Source: Acinetobacter defluvii (GTDB lineage Bacteria; Pseudomonadota; Gammaproteobacteria; Pseudomonadales; Moraxellaceae). Taken from it: 64,000 bases of DNA. The translations under genes were made by a program, and so were the position numbers. Below the pieces are notes generated by a model. It saw only the letters and a program-made list of their open reading frames with translations. It did not search any database and was not told the DNA's origin. Positions 1-10,955 of the stretch are shown here, in pieces; the stretch's first letter is position 1; each line of letters opens with the position of its first letter. The stretch lies in assembly GCF_001704615.3 (NCBI RefSeq), contig NZ_CP029397.2, positions 2,666,001-2,730,000 on the forward strand, given 5' to 3'.

Positions 1-2
1 AT

Positions 3-563
3 ATTTTACCTGCTTCACAAACCCGTGATAAAGATGCTTTAACCGATGAAGGTGTAGCACGTGTCATGGATGAGCTTTCACAAGAGTTTGATTATATTAT
101 TTGTGACTCACCTGCAGGGATCGAACGTGGTGCGATTTTAGCAATGTACCATGCTGACGAAGCAATTATTGTCACCAATCCTGAGATTTCTTCAGTTCGA
201 GATTCTGACCGTATCATCGGTATGCTTGATAGTAAAACGAAGAAAATCGAAAACAATGAAGGACGTGTTCGCAAGCACTTATGTATCACGCGTTTTAACC
301 CAGAACGTGCTGATAAACAAGAAATGCTGACCATTGACGATATTTCTAAAGACATTTTACGCATTCCGACTTTAGGTGTGATTCCCGAGTGCCCAAGCGT
401 GTTACAAGCATCAAATGAAGGTAAACCCGTTATTCTTTATACAGATGCTAGTGCAGGACAAGCTTATGACGATTTAGTTGCACGTTTCCTGGGCGAAGAG
501 CGTCCATATCGACATATTACTGTTAAGCCTAAAGGTTGGTTAGCGAGATTATTTGGAGCGTAA
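3..563 (+). CDS. minD: Septum site-determining ATPase MinD (C-terminal part, 5' end outside window)
   Basis: MinD is the membrane-associated ParA-type ATPase that recruits MinC and, with MinE, keeps the Z ring off the cell poles. The reading frame is open from base 3, so the gene begins before the window and the Walker A region is missing. The visible part opens with ILPASQTRDKDALT, then has the Walker-B-like CDSPAGIERGA and the late segment LGVIPECPSVLQASNEGKPV, all typical of MinD. It ends in KPKGWLARLFGA, the short amphipathic helix that anchors MinD to the membrane. minE starts two bases after the stop, so the two are co-transcribed; minC is expected upstream. Confidence 0.95.
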   Translation: MLPASQTRDKDALTDEGVARVMDELSQEFDYIICDSPAGIERGAILAMYHADEAIIVTNPEISSVRDSDRIIGMLDSKTKKIENNEGRVRKHLCITRFNPERADKQEMLTIDDISKDILRIPTLGVIPECPSVLQASNEGKPVILYTDASAGQAYDDLVARFLGEERPYRHITVKPKGWLARLFGA

Positions 564-565
564 TA

Positions 566-838
566 ATGGCAGGATTTTGGAGTAAGTTATTTAGTGGTGA
601 TGAAAAGCCTTCGAGTGCACAAACTGCTAAAGATCGTTTAAAAGTCATTGTTGCATCTGAACAAGGTTTAGGCAAACGTTTGAGTCAAGATAAAATTGAC
701 CAAATGAAAAAAGAAATCATGCAGGTGGTTAACCGTTATGTGCGTGGTGTTGATGAACAACACATTCAAATGTCTGTTCGTTCAGAAGCAAATATTGAAA
801 TGTTAGAAATGAATATCAATTTACCTGAAGAACGTTAA
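566..838 (+). CDS. minE: Cell division topological specificity factor MinE
   Basis: This 90-residue protein stimulates the MinD ATPase and drives Min oscillation. MAGFWSKLFSGDEK is the membrane-binding N-terminus, RLKVIVASEQG the anti-MinCD segment, and the rest the dimerising topological-specificity domain ending in EMNINLPEER. An upstream in-frame TTG at 536 gives a longer frame, but the ATG at 566 is chosen because MAGFW is the conserved start and lies two bases past the minD stop. Length is normal for the family. Confidence 0.96.
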   Translation: MAGFWSKLFSGDEKPSSAQTAKDRLKVIVASEQGLGKRLSQDKIDQMKKEIMQVVNRYVRGVDEQHIQMSVRSEANIEMLEMNINLPEER

Positions 839-881
839 TTTCATTATTGATTAGTCAAGTGAATTGATTCAAGGCAAAATA

Positions 882-1012
882 TGAGACTGGATTAACAAAG
901 CATTGCTTTGTCCAGTCGCAAGACGAGAAGCTGTGCTTCGAGTAGACTGGATAAGTAAACTTAAAGCATGGCTTTAAGGCTTTGTCGCAAGACAAGAAGC
1001 TATGCTTCGAGT
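882..1012. repeat. Intergenic hairpin/CGCAAG repeat module, two direct copies
   Basis: The minE to PA4642-family spacer holds a structured repeat. A 29-base unit at 915-943 recurs at 984-1012 with two differences. Each copy carries GTCGCAAGAC followed by a small hairpin GAAGC-NNN-GCTTC (927-939 and 996-1008). Each copy is preceded by a second hairpin of the same design: ACAAAGC-ATT-GCTTTGT at 895-911 and TTAAAGC-ATG-GCTTTAA at 961-977. The same arrangement, an AAAGC-NNN-GCTTT hairpin followed by CGCAAG, recurs at 12081-12110, so this is a family of interspersed elements. No coding potential is seen. Confidence 0.7.
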
Positions 1013-1093
1013 GGGCAGATTGAGCTAAATAAGCTTTTTCTGCCCTATTTTTGCCTTTTTAATATCTAAAATAGAATTTGAGGAGATGCTATT

Positions 1094-1381
1094 ATGGCAC
1101 TTTCACAGCCAGCAACTTTCAATGAAGAATGGTCAGACGAGCGTGTTTTTGCCTATCTCAATCAACTTCCTCCTGAAGGCGTAAATGCCGATTTTCATGT
1201 GCTTTATCACGCTTTTAAACATATGCGTCCAGCAGACTATGAACGTCTATTGGTTCAGTTTAAAGCGGATGGTCGTGATATCAATGCAACCAATCCTGAA
1301 GGTCAACGTATTCATGATGTGATCGCACAATTTCCACGTCAAAAAGATGGCTTTTTAGAAGTATTGGCAAAATTTGCTTAA
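1094..1381 (+). CDS. PA4642-family small protein
   Basis: This 95-residue protein is soluble, acidic and without signal peptide, membrane segment or cysteine. The core, FNEEWSDERVFAYLNQLPPEG, and the internal HVLYHAFKHMRPADYERLL match the family named after Pseudomonas PA4642, whose function is unknown. The last third, DGRDINATNPEGQRIHDVIAQF, resembles a short ankyrin-like helix pair, but this is only an impression. The ATG at 1094 has a good GAGGAG ribosome site about eight bases upstream. It is monocistronic: a repeat-bearing spacer precedes it and an intrinsic terminator follows at 1402. Confidence 0.75.
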   Translation: MALSQPATFNEEWSDERVFAYLNQLPPEGVNADFHVLYHAFKHMRPADYERLLVQFKADGRDINATNPEGQRIHDVIAQFPRQKDGFLEVLAKFA

Positions 1382-1401
1382 GCTAAACGAGATAAAAAAT
1401 A

Positions 1402-1428
1402 AAACCTGCAATTTATGCAGGTTTTTTT
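1402..1428 (+). terminator. Intrinsic terminator, probably bidirectional
   Basis: A nine-base-pair stem AAACCTGCA/TGCAGGTTT (1402-1410 and 1416-1424) with a five-base loop is followed by a T-run. An A-run before the stem lets it also end the convergent LysE-family transcript. Confidence 0.85.
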
Positions 1429-1444
1429 ATTGAAATAGTTTTAA

Positions 1445-2077
1445 CTACTTGTTCGCAATCAAATAAGCACCAAAAGCTGTAAAAATCCCTCCTGATACAC
1501 CATCAATCCATTTGGCTGCATTTTGATACGCTGTTTTAAAGCTTGGTAATGAAAATACAAACACGACGAAGCTAAACCACAACAACGTTTCTATACCTAT
1601 GATCACCCACATCACTGCATGTAAATGATCCAGTTGAGGATTGGCTAAAAACATCGAAAATACACTTCCAAAATAGATCACAGCTTTGGGATTGGATAAA
1701 TTGGTTAATAAGCCTTTGACAAAAAATCGAATATAACTTTGTGGAAGTTCTATATTGACGGCTTCATTGGGTGATTGATTAACTTTTTGCTTTGAAAATG
1801 CGGATTTCAACATTTGAAAACCGAGCCAACACAAATATATTCCACCTAAAATCATCATGATTTGTTTCAGCCAAACAAACTTCTCAAAAATTATATTCAA
1901 ACCAACCAATGCAAAAAATGCCCACAGCAACACAGCCACGGTAATTCCAAACACCACACACATCGCTTGAGTACGAGAACGGCTAATCGCTGTTTGTGTC
2001 ACCACAAAAAAGTCTGGACCAGGAGTAATCAAAGCACAAAAATGAATAAAAACTAAGGTACTTAATGCTAACCACAT
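1445..2077 (-). CDS. LysE/RhtB-family amino acid exporter
   Basis: This 210-residue inner-membrane protein has about six hydrophobic segments. It opens with the family signature: a first helix (WLALSTLVFIHFCALITPGP) ending in TPGPDFF, then QTAISRSR and GITVAVLLWAFFALVGL. The third helix contains GGIYLCWLGFQMLKSA, and the second half begins with GLLTNLSNPKAVIYFGS, another conserved LysE/RhtB motif. Members export lysine, homoserine, threonine or related amino acids; the substrate cannot be read from the sequence. The ATG at 2077 has AAGG upstream. It is convergent with the PA4642-family gene and divergent from the small membrane protein at 2188, sharing a 110-base promoter region with it. Confidence 0.88.
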   Translation of the reverse strand: MWLALSTLVFIHFCALITPGPDFFVVTQTAISRSRTQAMCVVFGITVAVLLWAFFALVGLNIIFEKFVWLKQIMMILGGIYLCWLGFQMLKSAFSKQKVNQSPNEAVNIELPQSYIRFFVKGLLTNLSNPKAVIYFGSVFSMFLANPQLDHLHAVMWVIIGIETLLWFSFVVFVFSLPSFKTAYQNAAKWIDGVSGGIFTAFGAYLIANK

Positions 2078-2187
2078 GCTGAACGACCTTGAGGATAAAA
2101 AACTATTTTATCTCAAAAAGAGATTTAAGCTAAATTCATGGATTGCGAAATCAATAAATTAATTTTAGAATTTCGTCACAATTTATA

Positions 2188-2745
2188 ATGAAAAATAACA
2201 TGACAAATTTAAATACAACTTCAATGCTCAACTCCCAACATATTCGAACTGAAGATCGAACACTTTTAAATTTAAATCAATTTATATTGCTTTCAGTACT
2301 CTCATTGGGTTTATACAATATTTGGTGGATGTTTAAAACTTGGCGTTTCTTTCTACAAAAAGATCAACTTGATATTCAACCTGCTTTTCGTGCCATTTTT
2401 TCAATATTTTTTCTTTATGGGCTTTTTGAAAGAATCCAAAAATATGCACAACAACAAGGCTATTCTAAAAAATTTTCATCAGGTTGGATGTTTTTAGGTG
2501 TGATGGTTTTTTCATATTTATCTTATCTACCTGCACCTTATTTCATTTTGTATATTTGTAGTGTGCTTTTTTATATTCCTGCTTTTATGGCACTCAACTA
2601 CGCCAAACGGCGTACTGAAAATATGGAAACGATTGAGCAAGAAAAATTTACAACCACACACATTATTTTAATGGTTTTTGGAGTAATCATTTGGCTATTG
2701 TTACTCCTGTCAATTTATTTAGAACTGACAGGACAATTGCAATGA
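2188..2745 (+). CDS. Small membrane protein, DUF4234-like
   Basis: This is a 185-residue integral membrane protein with roughly four hydrophobic segments, near residues 30-50, 65-77, 95-140 (two) and 155-178. The segment LLSVLSLGLYNIWWMFKTWRF resembles the start of DUF4234-type proteins, in which a GxY-xxWW motif follows the first helix. I do not recognise a catalytic motif and offer no function. The ATG at 2188 has no clear Shine-Dalgarno; a second in-frame ATG lies four codons on. It lies alone between two minus-strand genes, with 30 bases separating its stop from that of ftsK. Confidence 0.65.
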   Translation: MKNNMTNLNTTSMLNSQHIRTEDRTLLNLNQFILLSVLSLGLYNIWWMFKTWRFFLQKDQLDIQPAFRAIFSIFFLYGLFERIQKYAQQQGYSKKFSSGWMFLGVMVFSYLSYLPAPYFILYICSVLFYIPAFMALNYAKRRTENMETIEQEKFTTTHIILMVFGVIIWLLLLLSIYLELTGQLQ

Positions 2746-2775
2746 ACCGTAGCACATTGCAACTTGGCATTTGAA

Positions 2776-5700
2776 TTAAACTAAAATTTCTCGTTTACCA
2801 TTCGGCCCCATACTGCTGACAATCCCCTGTTCTTCCATTTGATCTACAATACGTGCAGCTCGGTTATATCCCAAACTAAACTTACGTTGTAAAGAAGATA
2901 CAGATACTTTGCGTGTTTCTAGCACAAATGACACACATTGGTCATATAGAGCATCTCGGTTTGGGTCACCATCGCCATCTTCAAAGCCTTTCGAGGTGGG
3001 TTCTTCATCGTATGGCGTTAAAATTTCATCCACATAATCTGGATCACCTCGCTCACGCCATGCGTCACAAATTCGATTCACTTCATCGTCTGAAATAAAT
3101 GCGCCATGCACGCGTTCAGGTTCGATTTTACCTGGTCCTAAAAACAACATGTCACCATGACCAAGTAAGTCCTCTGCACCGCCTGCATCTAAAATGGTAC
3201 GGGAGTCAATCTTACTATTTACACGTAAAGCCACACGTGTTGGTATATTGGCTTTGATCAAACCCGTAATTACGTCAACTGAAGGGCGTTGTGTTGCAAG
3301 CAGCAAATGAATTCCTGCTGCACGAGATTTTTGTGCCAAACGAGTAATCATTTCTTCTGCTTTTTTACCGACTTGCATGATCATATCCGCAAACTCATCG
3401 GCAACAATCACAATCGAAGGTAACGGTTGCAAACGTGGCGCACGTTCTTGTGTTGCTGAATCACTAGCTTTCCACGTTGGATCAATCAAATCCTCACCAT
3501 TGGCAATGGCTTCTTCAACTTTACGGTTATAGTCTGCCAATTTACGAATTTTTAAAAATGACATCAACTTATAACGACGCTCCATCTCATTTACACACCA
3601 ATTCAACGCACTGACAGCATCCTTCATGTCCGTCACAACCGGTGTTAATAAATGTGGAATATCATTATAGTTGGCAAGTTCCAATTGTTTTGGGTCAATT
3701 AAAATTAAACGCAATTGATCAGGAGTATATTTCAAAAGCATAGAGAGAATCATCGAGTTGACTGCGACGGATTTACCAGAACCTGTTGTTCCTGCAACCA
3801 ACATGTGGGGAGCTTTACCCAAATCAGTAATCACAGGACTACCTGAAATATCTTTCCCCATTGCCATTGAAAGCAAACCAGCAGGGTCTTTGAAAGCTGG
3901 CATTTCCAATAATTCAATCAAGCGCACCATTTCACGGGCGCTGTTCGGCACTTCGATGCCGATATAAGGTTTGCCAGGAATAACCTCGACCACACGCACT
4001 GATGCCATTGACATAGAACGTGCCAAATCTCGTGAAATATTCGTCACTTTAGAGGCTTTTACACCTGGTGCTAAATCTAGCTCAAAGCGTGTGACAACTG
4101 GACCTGGTTGCGCCTCAATCACTTTCGCTTTGATATTAAATTCTTGTAATTTGATCTCTAATAACTCAGATAAACGAGCCAACTGCTCAGCGGTATAATT
4201 TACTTTTTTATTCGGATCAACTTTGTCTAATAATTCATAACCTGGCAAGGTTGGTAAATCTTTACGCTTCTGTGCCACTTGCATAGCACGTGACATAGGA
4301 CGACCAAAAGCATCTGTCAGAGGCGCATCAAGATCAAATTCCTCCTCTAGCTCTTCATCGACAGGTTTACCTGCTGTTTCTTGCCAAGCTTCTCTAAATG
4401 CATCTTTATTTGAAGAAATACGTGATTTTTCTTCATCTGATACTGTTGAAGTCATTAAATGAGTTTGAATTTCAGCCTTAACCAAAGGTGAGGATTGTGC
4501 ATAACTGCTGGTTGTACGAACCTCTGTCTGAATAAGAGGCTCCTCTACAGACACATCAGCAAGATGTGCCAGATTATCTAATTCCGCAGCTAAATTATGT
4601 GCATTTTGGTTGCTCACTGTATGATTTTCAGAGGTTATAGCAACTTGATCAAACTCTGAAAAATGCGTAGCTGAATTTTCTGCTGCGGTTTGACTAAATG
4701 GGCGATGTACATCGGTTGCAATCTGATCACTTGGAACAACTGCCAATAAATCATCAAAGACTTGATCATCATCCCAATCCAAGTCTTTAGTATCATGCGT
4801 TGACTGTTTAAAAGTCGTGGTATTTTGTGCTGTATGAATGGTGGGATTGATGCTCTCAGACTGAGTGTTTAAAGTAATTTGATCATCTTCTGATGCACGT
4901 AGCAAAGCATCAATATCTCGATTATGATCTTGATTTTGATCTAACGGCTTCCAAACCTCGCCAGTAGGAACAAATCTTTTACTTTCTTGTTCTAAACGGT
5001 GTGCTTTGGCTAAAGTTTTTTCTAGCTCTTCATCATCAATTTCATTTTCAACCAATAAAGTGTGTTGAACTTGCTGCTGTTGATCCACCATATCCTCAAA
5101 CAAACGTTCTGCTGCTTGCTCATGTTTGCTTGCTAACGGCGATTTGCTGGCATTCATTTCTGCAACAACTTCAGTATGCTCTTGTTGTTGATTATTTTCT
5201 TTCTTTTTAGATTTTAGGACGGGTTTGGCGGTTGCGGTTAAATCATAAGCAGATTCACTTTCAGGTACATTTTTATAGAATAAATCCTGTAAATACGCAG
5301 GAGTTGCTTTTAGGGTCGCCCATGTTTTATTCCACTGAATGCCAAAAGCCAAGGTACATAAAACACCCAGCAATAACAATAAAAACGCACATGCACCATA
5401 AATGGTCAGTAATTGGGATAAACTTTCCCCCAGTTCATAACCAATGATGCCGCCTGAAGCATTATCTAACGTATCCGCTGGGACATTCCACAGCAAATAC
5501 AATAAACTTGCAGTGGTCAATAAAATAAAAAATTGCGCAGCATAACGAAAAGGACGATTCAAAAAGCTTCTTGGCCACCAAACTTGTATGGCTTCAGCAA
5601 ATAAATAAAATGGAATAAGTAAGCTTGCCCATCCTAAAAAGCCAAAAAGTAAATCTGCAATCCATGCCCCCGCCACACCACTGGCATTTGATACCTGTTG

Positions 5701-5838
5701 TGTATCACTTGAAATATGCATCCAGCCTGGGTCAAAAGGCGTATAGGTCACTGTTGCCAAAAACAGATATATCCCAAATGAAATCAAGAATAAGGTTAAT
5801 ACCAATCGCTGTGGGTAAACACTTGACACCGCAGTCAT
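2776..5838 (-). CDS. ftsK: DNA translocase FtsK
   Basis: FtsK is the septal DNA pump that clears the chromosome from the division plane and activates XerCD at dif. The 1020-residue protein has an N-terminal membrane domain with about four helices in residues 1-185. A long polar, glutamine- and acid-rich linker covers about 195-500. The RecA-like motor follows, with Walker A GTTGSGKS at about residue 683 and [11 protein letters not shown] as Walker B. The C-terminal winged-helix gamma domain ([20 protein letters not shown] to the end) reads the polar KOPS sequences. An in-frame TTG at 5856 is possible, but the ATG at 5838 has AGGA at good spacing. It is divergent from trxB across a 272-base gap. 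Confidence 0.96.
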   Translation of the reverse strand: MTAVSSVYPQRLVLTLFLISFGIYLFLATVTYTPFDPGWMHISSDTQQVSNASGVAGAWIADLLFGFLGWASLLIPFYLFAEAIQVWWPRSFLNRPFRYAAQFFILLTTASLLYLLWNVPADTLDNASGGIIGYELGESLSQLLTIYGACAFLLLLLGVLCTLAFGIQWNKTWATLKATPAYLQDLFYKNVPESESAYDLTATAKPVLKSKKKENNQQQEHTEVVAEMNASKSPLASKHEQAAERLFEDMVDQQQQVQHTLLVENEIDDEELEKTLAKAHRLEQESKRFVPTGEVWKPLDQNQDHNRDIDALLRASEDDQITLNTQSESINPTIHTAQNTTTFKQSTHDTKDLDWDDDQVFDDLLAVVPSDQIATDVHRPFSQTAAENSATHFSEFDQVAITSENHTVSNQNAHNLAAELDNLAHLADVSVEEPLIQTEVRTTSSYAQSSPLVKAEIQTHLMTSTVSDEEKSRISSNKDAFREAWQETAGKPVDEELEEEFDLDAPLTDAFGRPMSRAMQVAQKRKDLPTLPGYELLDKVDPNKKVNYTAEQLARLSELLEIKLQEFNIKAKVIEAQPGPVVTRFELDLAPGVKASKVTNISRDLARSMSMASVRVVEVIPGKPYIGIEVPNSAREMVRLIELLEMPAFKDPAGLLSMAMGKDISGSPVITDLGKAPHMLVAGTTGSGKSVAVNSMILSMLLKYTPDQLRLILIDPKQLELANYNDIPHLLTPVVTDMKDAVSALNWCVNEMERRYKLMSFLKIRKLADYNRKVEEAIANGEDLIDPTWKASDSATQERAPRLQPLPSIVIVADEFADMIMQVGKKAEEMITRLAQKSRAAGIHLLLATQRPSVDVITGLIKANIPTRVALRVNSKIDSRTILDAGGAEDLLGHGDMLFLGPGKIEPERVHGAFISDDEVNRICDAWRERGDPDYVDEILTPYDEEPTSKGFEDGDGDPNRDALYDQCVSFVLETRKVSVSSLQRKFSLGYNRAARIVDQMEEQGIVSSMGPNGKREILV

Positions 5839-6110
5839 ATACTGTCCTGTAACCAATGAATCATCAATGTTCTTTTATTGAAGCGTAGCGCTATCTTTAA
5901 AGAAGAAATCTTTATATTATGCACCTGTTCTTACAAAAAAGATGCAAGATTGTTGCAGTATGTTGTTAACTTATTTGTATATATTCGGTATATGGTTCAA
6001 TTCGATTTAGATCATCAATTTTATCGACATTAAACCACCCCAATCCGACTAAACTTTCACGTATAATTTTAACAGATTCTATATTTTCTGATATAAAAAG
6101 GAAGGCATAA

Positions 6111-7067
<957 letters not shown>

Positions 7068-7081
7068 TTTTCAAAGCTTAG

Positions 7082-7107
7082 AAAACCGCCAATACTGGCG
7101 GTTTTTT
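7082..7107 (+). terminator. Intrinsic terminator of trxB
   Basis: The stem AAAACCGCC/GGCGGTTTT with loop AATACT is followed by a T-run, 15 bases after the trxB stop. Confidence 0.9.
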
Positions 7108-7287
7108 ATTCATAAGCAATTGAGTATTTTAAGCTATTCATTTTTTATTTTTACAGACAAATACCTCATTCATAGATAAAAATTAATATTGCTTTTTAAT
7201 ACTCATTTGTTGCATCTTAATAGAACTTTTATACGATTCATTCTCACAATAATTTTTTATTAAAATTGCATTTTAAAGGCTAAAAAA

Positions 7288-8835
7288 ATGAGCAACACTT
7301 GGACAGATGGTTACCAAACTGAAGTGAATTATACTTACGGTTATTACAAAGATTTAAGTCCGAATTATCAAAAATTTTGCTTATTACTCAATGGCGTAGA
7401 TAGCCCAATTTCTAATGAATCACATTTACATTGTGAATTGGGTTTTGGGCAAGGGGTTAGTCTAAATATTCATGCTGCTTCCAACTTAGGCTTATTTATC
7501 GGCACAGATTTTAATCCTGCACACGCAGCACATGCCACCATGCTTGCAGAACAGAGTCATACACCACATCAATTTTATGATGCCAGTTTTGAAGAGTTAT
7601 TAAATAAAGACTTACCAATGTTAGATTCTATTAGCTTACATGGGATCTGGAGTTGGATTAGTCATGAAAATCAACACATTATTTTAAAATTTATTCGTAA
7701 ATACCTAAAACCGAATGGTATCGTGTATATCAGTTATAATTGTCTGACAGGCTGGGCAGCCAATATGCCGATTCGTGAACTGTTCCATAGCCATTTTAAA
7801 TTTAACAGCACCAGTACCAATCCCATTCAAAAAGTAAAAGATTCTTTGACATTCAGTGAGGCATTATTGGCACAAAATCCAAATTTTGCTAAACGTAATC
7901 CAAATGCTTTAAATAAAGTTCAAGATTTACAAAAACAAAATCCGAATTATTTAATTCATGAATACCTCAACCAAGATTGGCAATGTTTTTCATTTCAACA
8001 AGTTGTGCGTATTTTAGAAGATGTCAAACTCACTTATGCAGGTTCAACCGATTTAAATACACATTTAGATAACATCAACTTTTCTGAGGAACATCAGCAG
8101 TTTTTAAATCAAATCGAACATCCGATTTTTAAAGAACAATGTCGTGATTATTTTGCGAATACCCAATTTAGACGTGATTTATTTATTCGTGGTAAAAACA
8201 CCTTAACACCTTTACAAACTCAGGAACGTTTGCGAAATACTGCTTTTGTGATTTTAACTGCGCCTGAAAATTTCCCTAAAACGATTTCTGGGTATTTAGG
8301 TGAATTTAATTTAATTCAAGATGTGTATGAACCGCTTGGCAAGTTTTTCAAACAAGAAAATTATGCACCACAAACCATTGCCAATATAGAAAAACAACTG
8401 CCTGGTCAATCCTATGCTAAGATCTTAAATGCTTTGGTGATTTTATGTCATCTAGGTTTAGCGCAACCTTGTCAAGCAGAAACTTCACAAGAAATGCTTG
8501 ACCATGCACATCAGTTGAATCGTTTTATTCTTGAACAAGCCAGCTTTCATAACAACTATCAAGTCTTAGCTTGTCCGATTTCGGGTATAGGTTTAAGCAC
8601 AGACCAATTTACGCAATTGTTTTATCGTGCACATTTTATGGATGGTCTAAAAACTGCACAACAATTTGCTGAATATGTCCAAAATGTTTTAGATCAACTC
8701 AGTTGGTTTGTGGTCGATCAAGGTACAACCATTCAAGATAAAACGCTAAGCTTGAATTTTTTACAGCATAAAGCTCAAGTATTTTTAGATAGCGATTTAA
8801 TCAAAATTGCCAAACAATTAAAATTATTTGCCTAA
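7288..8835 (+). CDS. SAM-dependent methyltransferase with methyltransferase regulatory domain
   Basis: This 515-residue cytosolic protein has a class I methyltransferase domain in about residues 10-170. Motif I is HCELGFGQGVSLNIHAA, with LGLFIGTDFNPAHA as the following acidic strand and LDSISLHGIWSWISHENQ as motif-IV-like sequence. The middle (about 210-310, HEYLNQDWQCFSFQQV onward) matches the methyltransferase regulatory domain often paired with this fold. The C-terminal 200 residues are unassigned. The substrate is unknown; related proteins are usually annotated only as methyltransferases. It has its own terminator, and a 220-base AT-rich spacer separates it from trxB. A weak AAAGG precedes the ATG. 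Confidence 0.8.
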   Translation: MSNTWTDGYQTEVNYTYGYYKDLSPNYQKFCLLLNGVDSPISNESHLHCELGFGQGVSLNIHAASNLGLFIGTDFNPAHAAHATMLAEQSHTPHQFYDASFEELLNKDLPMLDSISLHGIWSWISHENQHIILKFIRKYLKPNGIVYISYNCLTGWAANMPIRELFHSHFKFNSTSTNPIQKVKDSLTFSEALLAQNPNFAKRNPNALNKVQDLQKQNPNYLIHEYLNQDWQCFSFQQVVRILEDVKLTYAGSTDLNTHLDNINFSEEHQQFLNQIEHPIFKEQCRDYFANTQFRRDLFIRGKNTLTPLQTQERLRNTAFVILTAPENFPKTISGYLGEFNLIQDVYEPLGKFFKQENYAPQTIANIEKQLPGQSYAKILNALVILCHLGLAQPCQAETSQEMLDHAHQLNRFILEQASFHNNYQVLACPISGIGLSTDQFTQLFYRAHFMDGLKTAQQFAEYVQNVLDQLSWFVVDQGTTIQDKTLSLNFLQHKAQVFLDSDLIKIAKQLKLFA

Positions 8836-8855
8836 ACGCTTGCTATACGCTAAAG

Positions 8856-8890
8856 AAAAAGATCAGCTAATATAAAGCTGATCTTTTTTT
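8856..8890 (+). terminator. Intrinsic terminator of the methyltransferase gene
   Basis: A long stem AAAAAGATCAGCT/AGCTGATCTTTTT with loop AATATAA and a T-run ends only six bases before the aat start codon. Confidence 0.88.
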
Positions 8891-8896
8891 AAATTA

Positions 8897-9628
8897 ATGT
8901 CTATGTTAATTCCATCAAAATTTGTTTTTCCAGATCCAGTACAAACAGATCCTGAAGGTGAAGGACTGATTTGTATCGGTGCTGACTTACACCCTTCTAC
9001 TTTGTTTGAAGCCTATTCACGTGGCTTATTCCCTTGGTTTTCTGAAGGTGATCCGATTTGTTGGTGGAGTCCTGAACCGCGCTGTATTATTCGGCCACTC
9101 GACTATCATCCTAGTAAGTCATTAATTCGTAATATGAAAAAGCTGGATTATAAAATCACGATTAACCAAGCTTTTGATCAAGTTATTCGTGCTTGCTCCC
9201 TACCTCGTAGTTATGCGGATGAAACATGGATTTCTGAAGGCATCATTCAAGGCTATTGTGCGTTATTTCAAGAAGGTTATGCTTACAGTGTTGAAGTTTG
9301 GGATCAAGAAAAACTAGTCGGTGGCTTGTATGGCGTAACCATAGGACATGGTTGCTTTGGTGAATCTATGTTTAGCACACAAACTGACGTGTCTAAAATG
9401 GCTTTTTATACGCTGATGTTACTTGGACGAGAAAATCAACTGCCTTGGATTGACTGCCAATTGGTCAATGATCACCTACTTCGCTTAGGTGCATGTACAC
9501 TTTCTCGCCAAACATACTTAAAATCGTTACAAGATGTAATTAAACACCCTGCTATAGATTGGAAAAGCTATCAAGAACGTGTATTTTCAAGTAAAACAAT
9601 AGCACTTACTGCAAAACTTATGGACTGA
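8897..9628 (+). CDS. aat: Leucyl/phenylalanyl-tRNA-protein transferase
   Basis: Aat adds leucine or phenylalanine from aminoacyl-tRNA to proteins with N-terminal Lys or Arg, marking them for ClpS-ClpAP (N-degron pathway). The 243-residue protein shows the family signature from [21 protein letters not shown] through [24 protein letters not shown], then [31 protein letters not shown] and the late [15 protein letters not shown]. Starts at 8897 and 8903 are both possible. Neither has a Shine-Dalgarno, because the upstream terminator's T-run ends six bases before. The bpt gene follows after 39 bases, and the two functions belong to the same degradation pathway. Confidence 0.96.
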   Translation: MSMLIPSKFVFPDPVQTDPEGEGLICIGADLHPSTLFEAYSRGLFPWFSEGDPICWWSPEPRCIIRPLDYHPSKSLIRNMKKLDYKITINQAFDQVIRACSLPRSYADETWISEGIIQGYCALFQEGYAYSVEVWDQEKLVGGLYGVTIGHGCFGESMFSTQTDVSKMAFYTLMLLGRENQLPWIDCQLVNDHLLRLGACTLSRQTYLKSLQDVIKHPAIDWKSYQERVFSSKTIALTAKLMD

Positions 9629-9667
9629 AAAATAACTGGATAGGAAAACCAAGAGGGGCATCTCGTT

Positions 9668-10483
9668 ATGAACTCATATCATCCAAAGTCCCATTTGAAT
9701 GACTTACAATATTATATAACCCCACCGCACGACTGTAGCTACTTAGAAAATAAATCAGCACGGATGGTTTTCTTAGACCCTGCACATCGTATTAATGTGG
9801 TGACTTTATCAGAACTATCACGTATGGGGTTTCGCCGTAGTGGTGATTTTGTATATCGCCCAGAATGTCATTTGTGTCGCCAGTGTTTGTCCTGCCGTGT
9901 CCCTGTAAAAGAATTTGAAATGAACAGTTCGCAAAAAAAAGCATGGAAACGTAATCAAGACTTAGAGATAAGAATTACCTCTACACAAAATGCAAGCATT
10001 ACCCATTACAAGCTGTACGAACGCTATATTAATGAACGCCATGCGGATGGCGACATGTTTCCACCCAGTTATGATCAATTTGAAAAATTTTTAATTCATA
10101 GTTGTAGTGATAGCTTTTTTTTAGAACTATGGAAAGACAATCGTCTAATTTGTGTTTCTACGTGTGACAACCTTGATGATGGCGTTTCGGCAGTTTATAC
10201 CTTCTTTGATCCTGATGAAAGTCGTCGTTCTCTCGGTGTTTTTGCAATTTTAAAACAGATTGAATATGTTAAGTCTTTGCAACAAAACTATGTTTACTTA
10301 GGCTATTGGGTTCCACACTCTGCAAAAATGAATTATAAATCACAATACGCACCTTTTGAGTTATTATTAGATGGACAATGGCGTCATATTAGTCGACATC
10401 TAGATCAAGAAGAAATTAAAAAACTAGGCGATATGCTCATGACCACCCTTCCCTCAGAATGGAATGAACCAATTATAAAATAA
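9668..10483 (+). CDS. bpt: Aspartate/glutamate leucyltransferase
   Basis: This 271-residue homologue of eukaryotic arginyl-transferase adds leucine to proteins starting with Asp or Glu, feeding them to ClpS-ClpAP. The N-terminus carries the family's cysteine cluster: Cys23, then Cys67, Cys70, Cys73 and Cys76 in YRPECHLCRQCLSCRVPV. The C-terminal GNAT-like half contains GVSAVYTFFDPDESRRSLGVFAI and YLGYWVPHSAKMNYKSQYAPFE, both hallmark segments. GAGGGG precedes the ATG. It is probably transcribed with aat. Older annotation would call it arginyltransferase Ate. In many relatives infA follows directly; here the minus-strand rimI follows instead. Confidence 0.95.
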   Translation: MNSYHPKSHLNDLQYYITPPHDCSYLENKSARMVFLDPAHRINVVTLSELSRMGFRRSGDFVYRPECHLCRQCLSCRVPVKEFEMNSSQKKAWKRNQDLEIRITSTQNASITHYKLYERYINERHADGDMFPPSYDQFEKFLIHSCSDSFFLELWKDNRLICVSTCDNLDDGVSAVYTFFDPDESRRSLGVFAILKQIEYVKSLQQNYVYLGYWVPHSAKMNYKSQYAPFELLLDGQWRHISRHLDQEEIKKLGDMLMTTLPSEWNEPIIK

Positions 10484-10496
10484 AATATTTACTTTA

Positions 10497-10955
10497 TTAT
10501 TTAAACAGTTGTGAAAAATCCTCAGCACAGGTTTTCACCATGATAATGGCATGTTCTCGACTACCATCTTTATTTGGATAATAATTTTTACGCAGGTCAA
10601 TTTGATGAAAGTCAGATTTTTCATACAAAGCTATTGCAGCGTGATTCGACTCACGTACTTCTAAAAAAATTTGGATCGGTTTATTTTTTAATAATTGAAT
10701 AGATTCTGCTAAAAGTTGATAGCCAAAACCTTGACCTTGATGCTGAGGATGAACTGCCATTAAGAGTAAATTCGCTTCATCCAAAACAGGCTGTAAAATA
10801 CAAAAAGCGACAACTTCACCTTGCTTCTCAAATACTGTACTTTGATAACTTTCAATCGCTTCCTGAAATTGATGATGTGTCCAAGGGTGAGATTGAACTA
10901 AATTTTCAATCTCAGAAACAGTCTTTAAGTCAGCTGTTTGCATCAAGCGAATCAT
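10497..10955 (-). CDS. rimI: Ribosomal-protein-alanine N-acetyltransferase RimI
   Basis: RimI acetylates the N-terminal alanine of ribosomal protein S18. This 152-residue GNAT protein begins MIRLMQTADLKTVSEIENLVQSHPWTHHQF, the usual RimI entry. It carries the acetyl-CoA loop HPQHQGQGFGYQLL and the late LEVRESNHAAIALYEKSDFHQIDLRKNYYP, which is diagnostic of RimI within the GNAT family. It is convergent with bpt (13 bases between stops) and stands alone. The start at 10955 is the only good one. Confidence 0.9.
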   Translation of the reverse strand: MIRLMQTADLKTVSEIENLVQSHPWTHHQFQEAIESYQSTVFEKQGEVVAFCILQPVLDEANLLLMAVHPQHQGQGFGYQLLAESIQLLKNKPIQIFLEVRESNHAAIALYEKSDFHQIDLRKNYYPNKDGSREHAIIMVKTCAEDFSQLFK

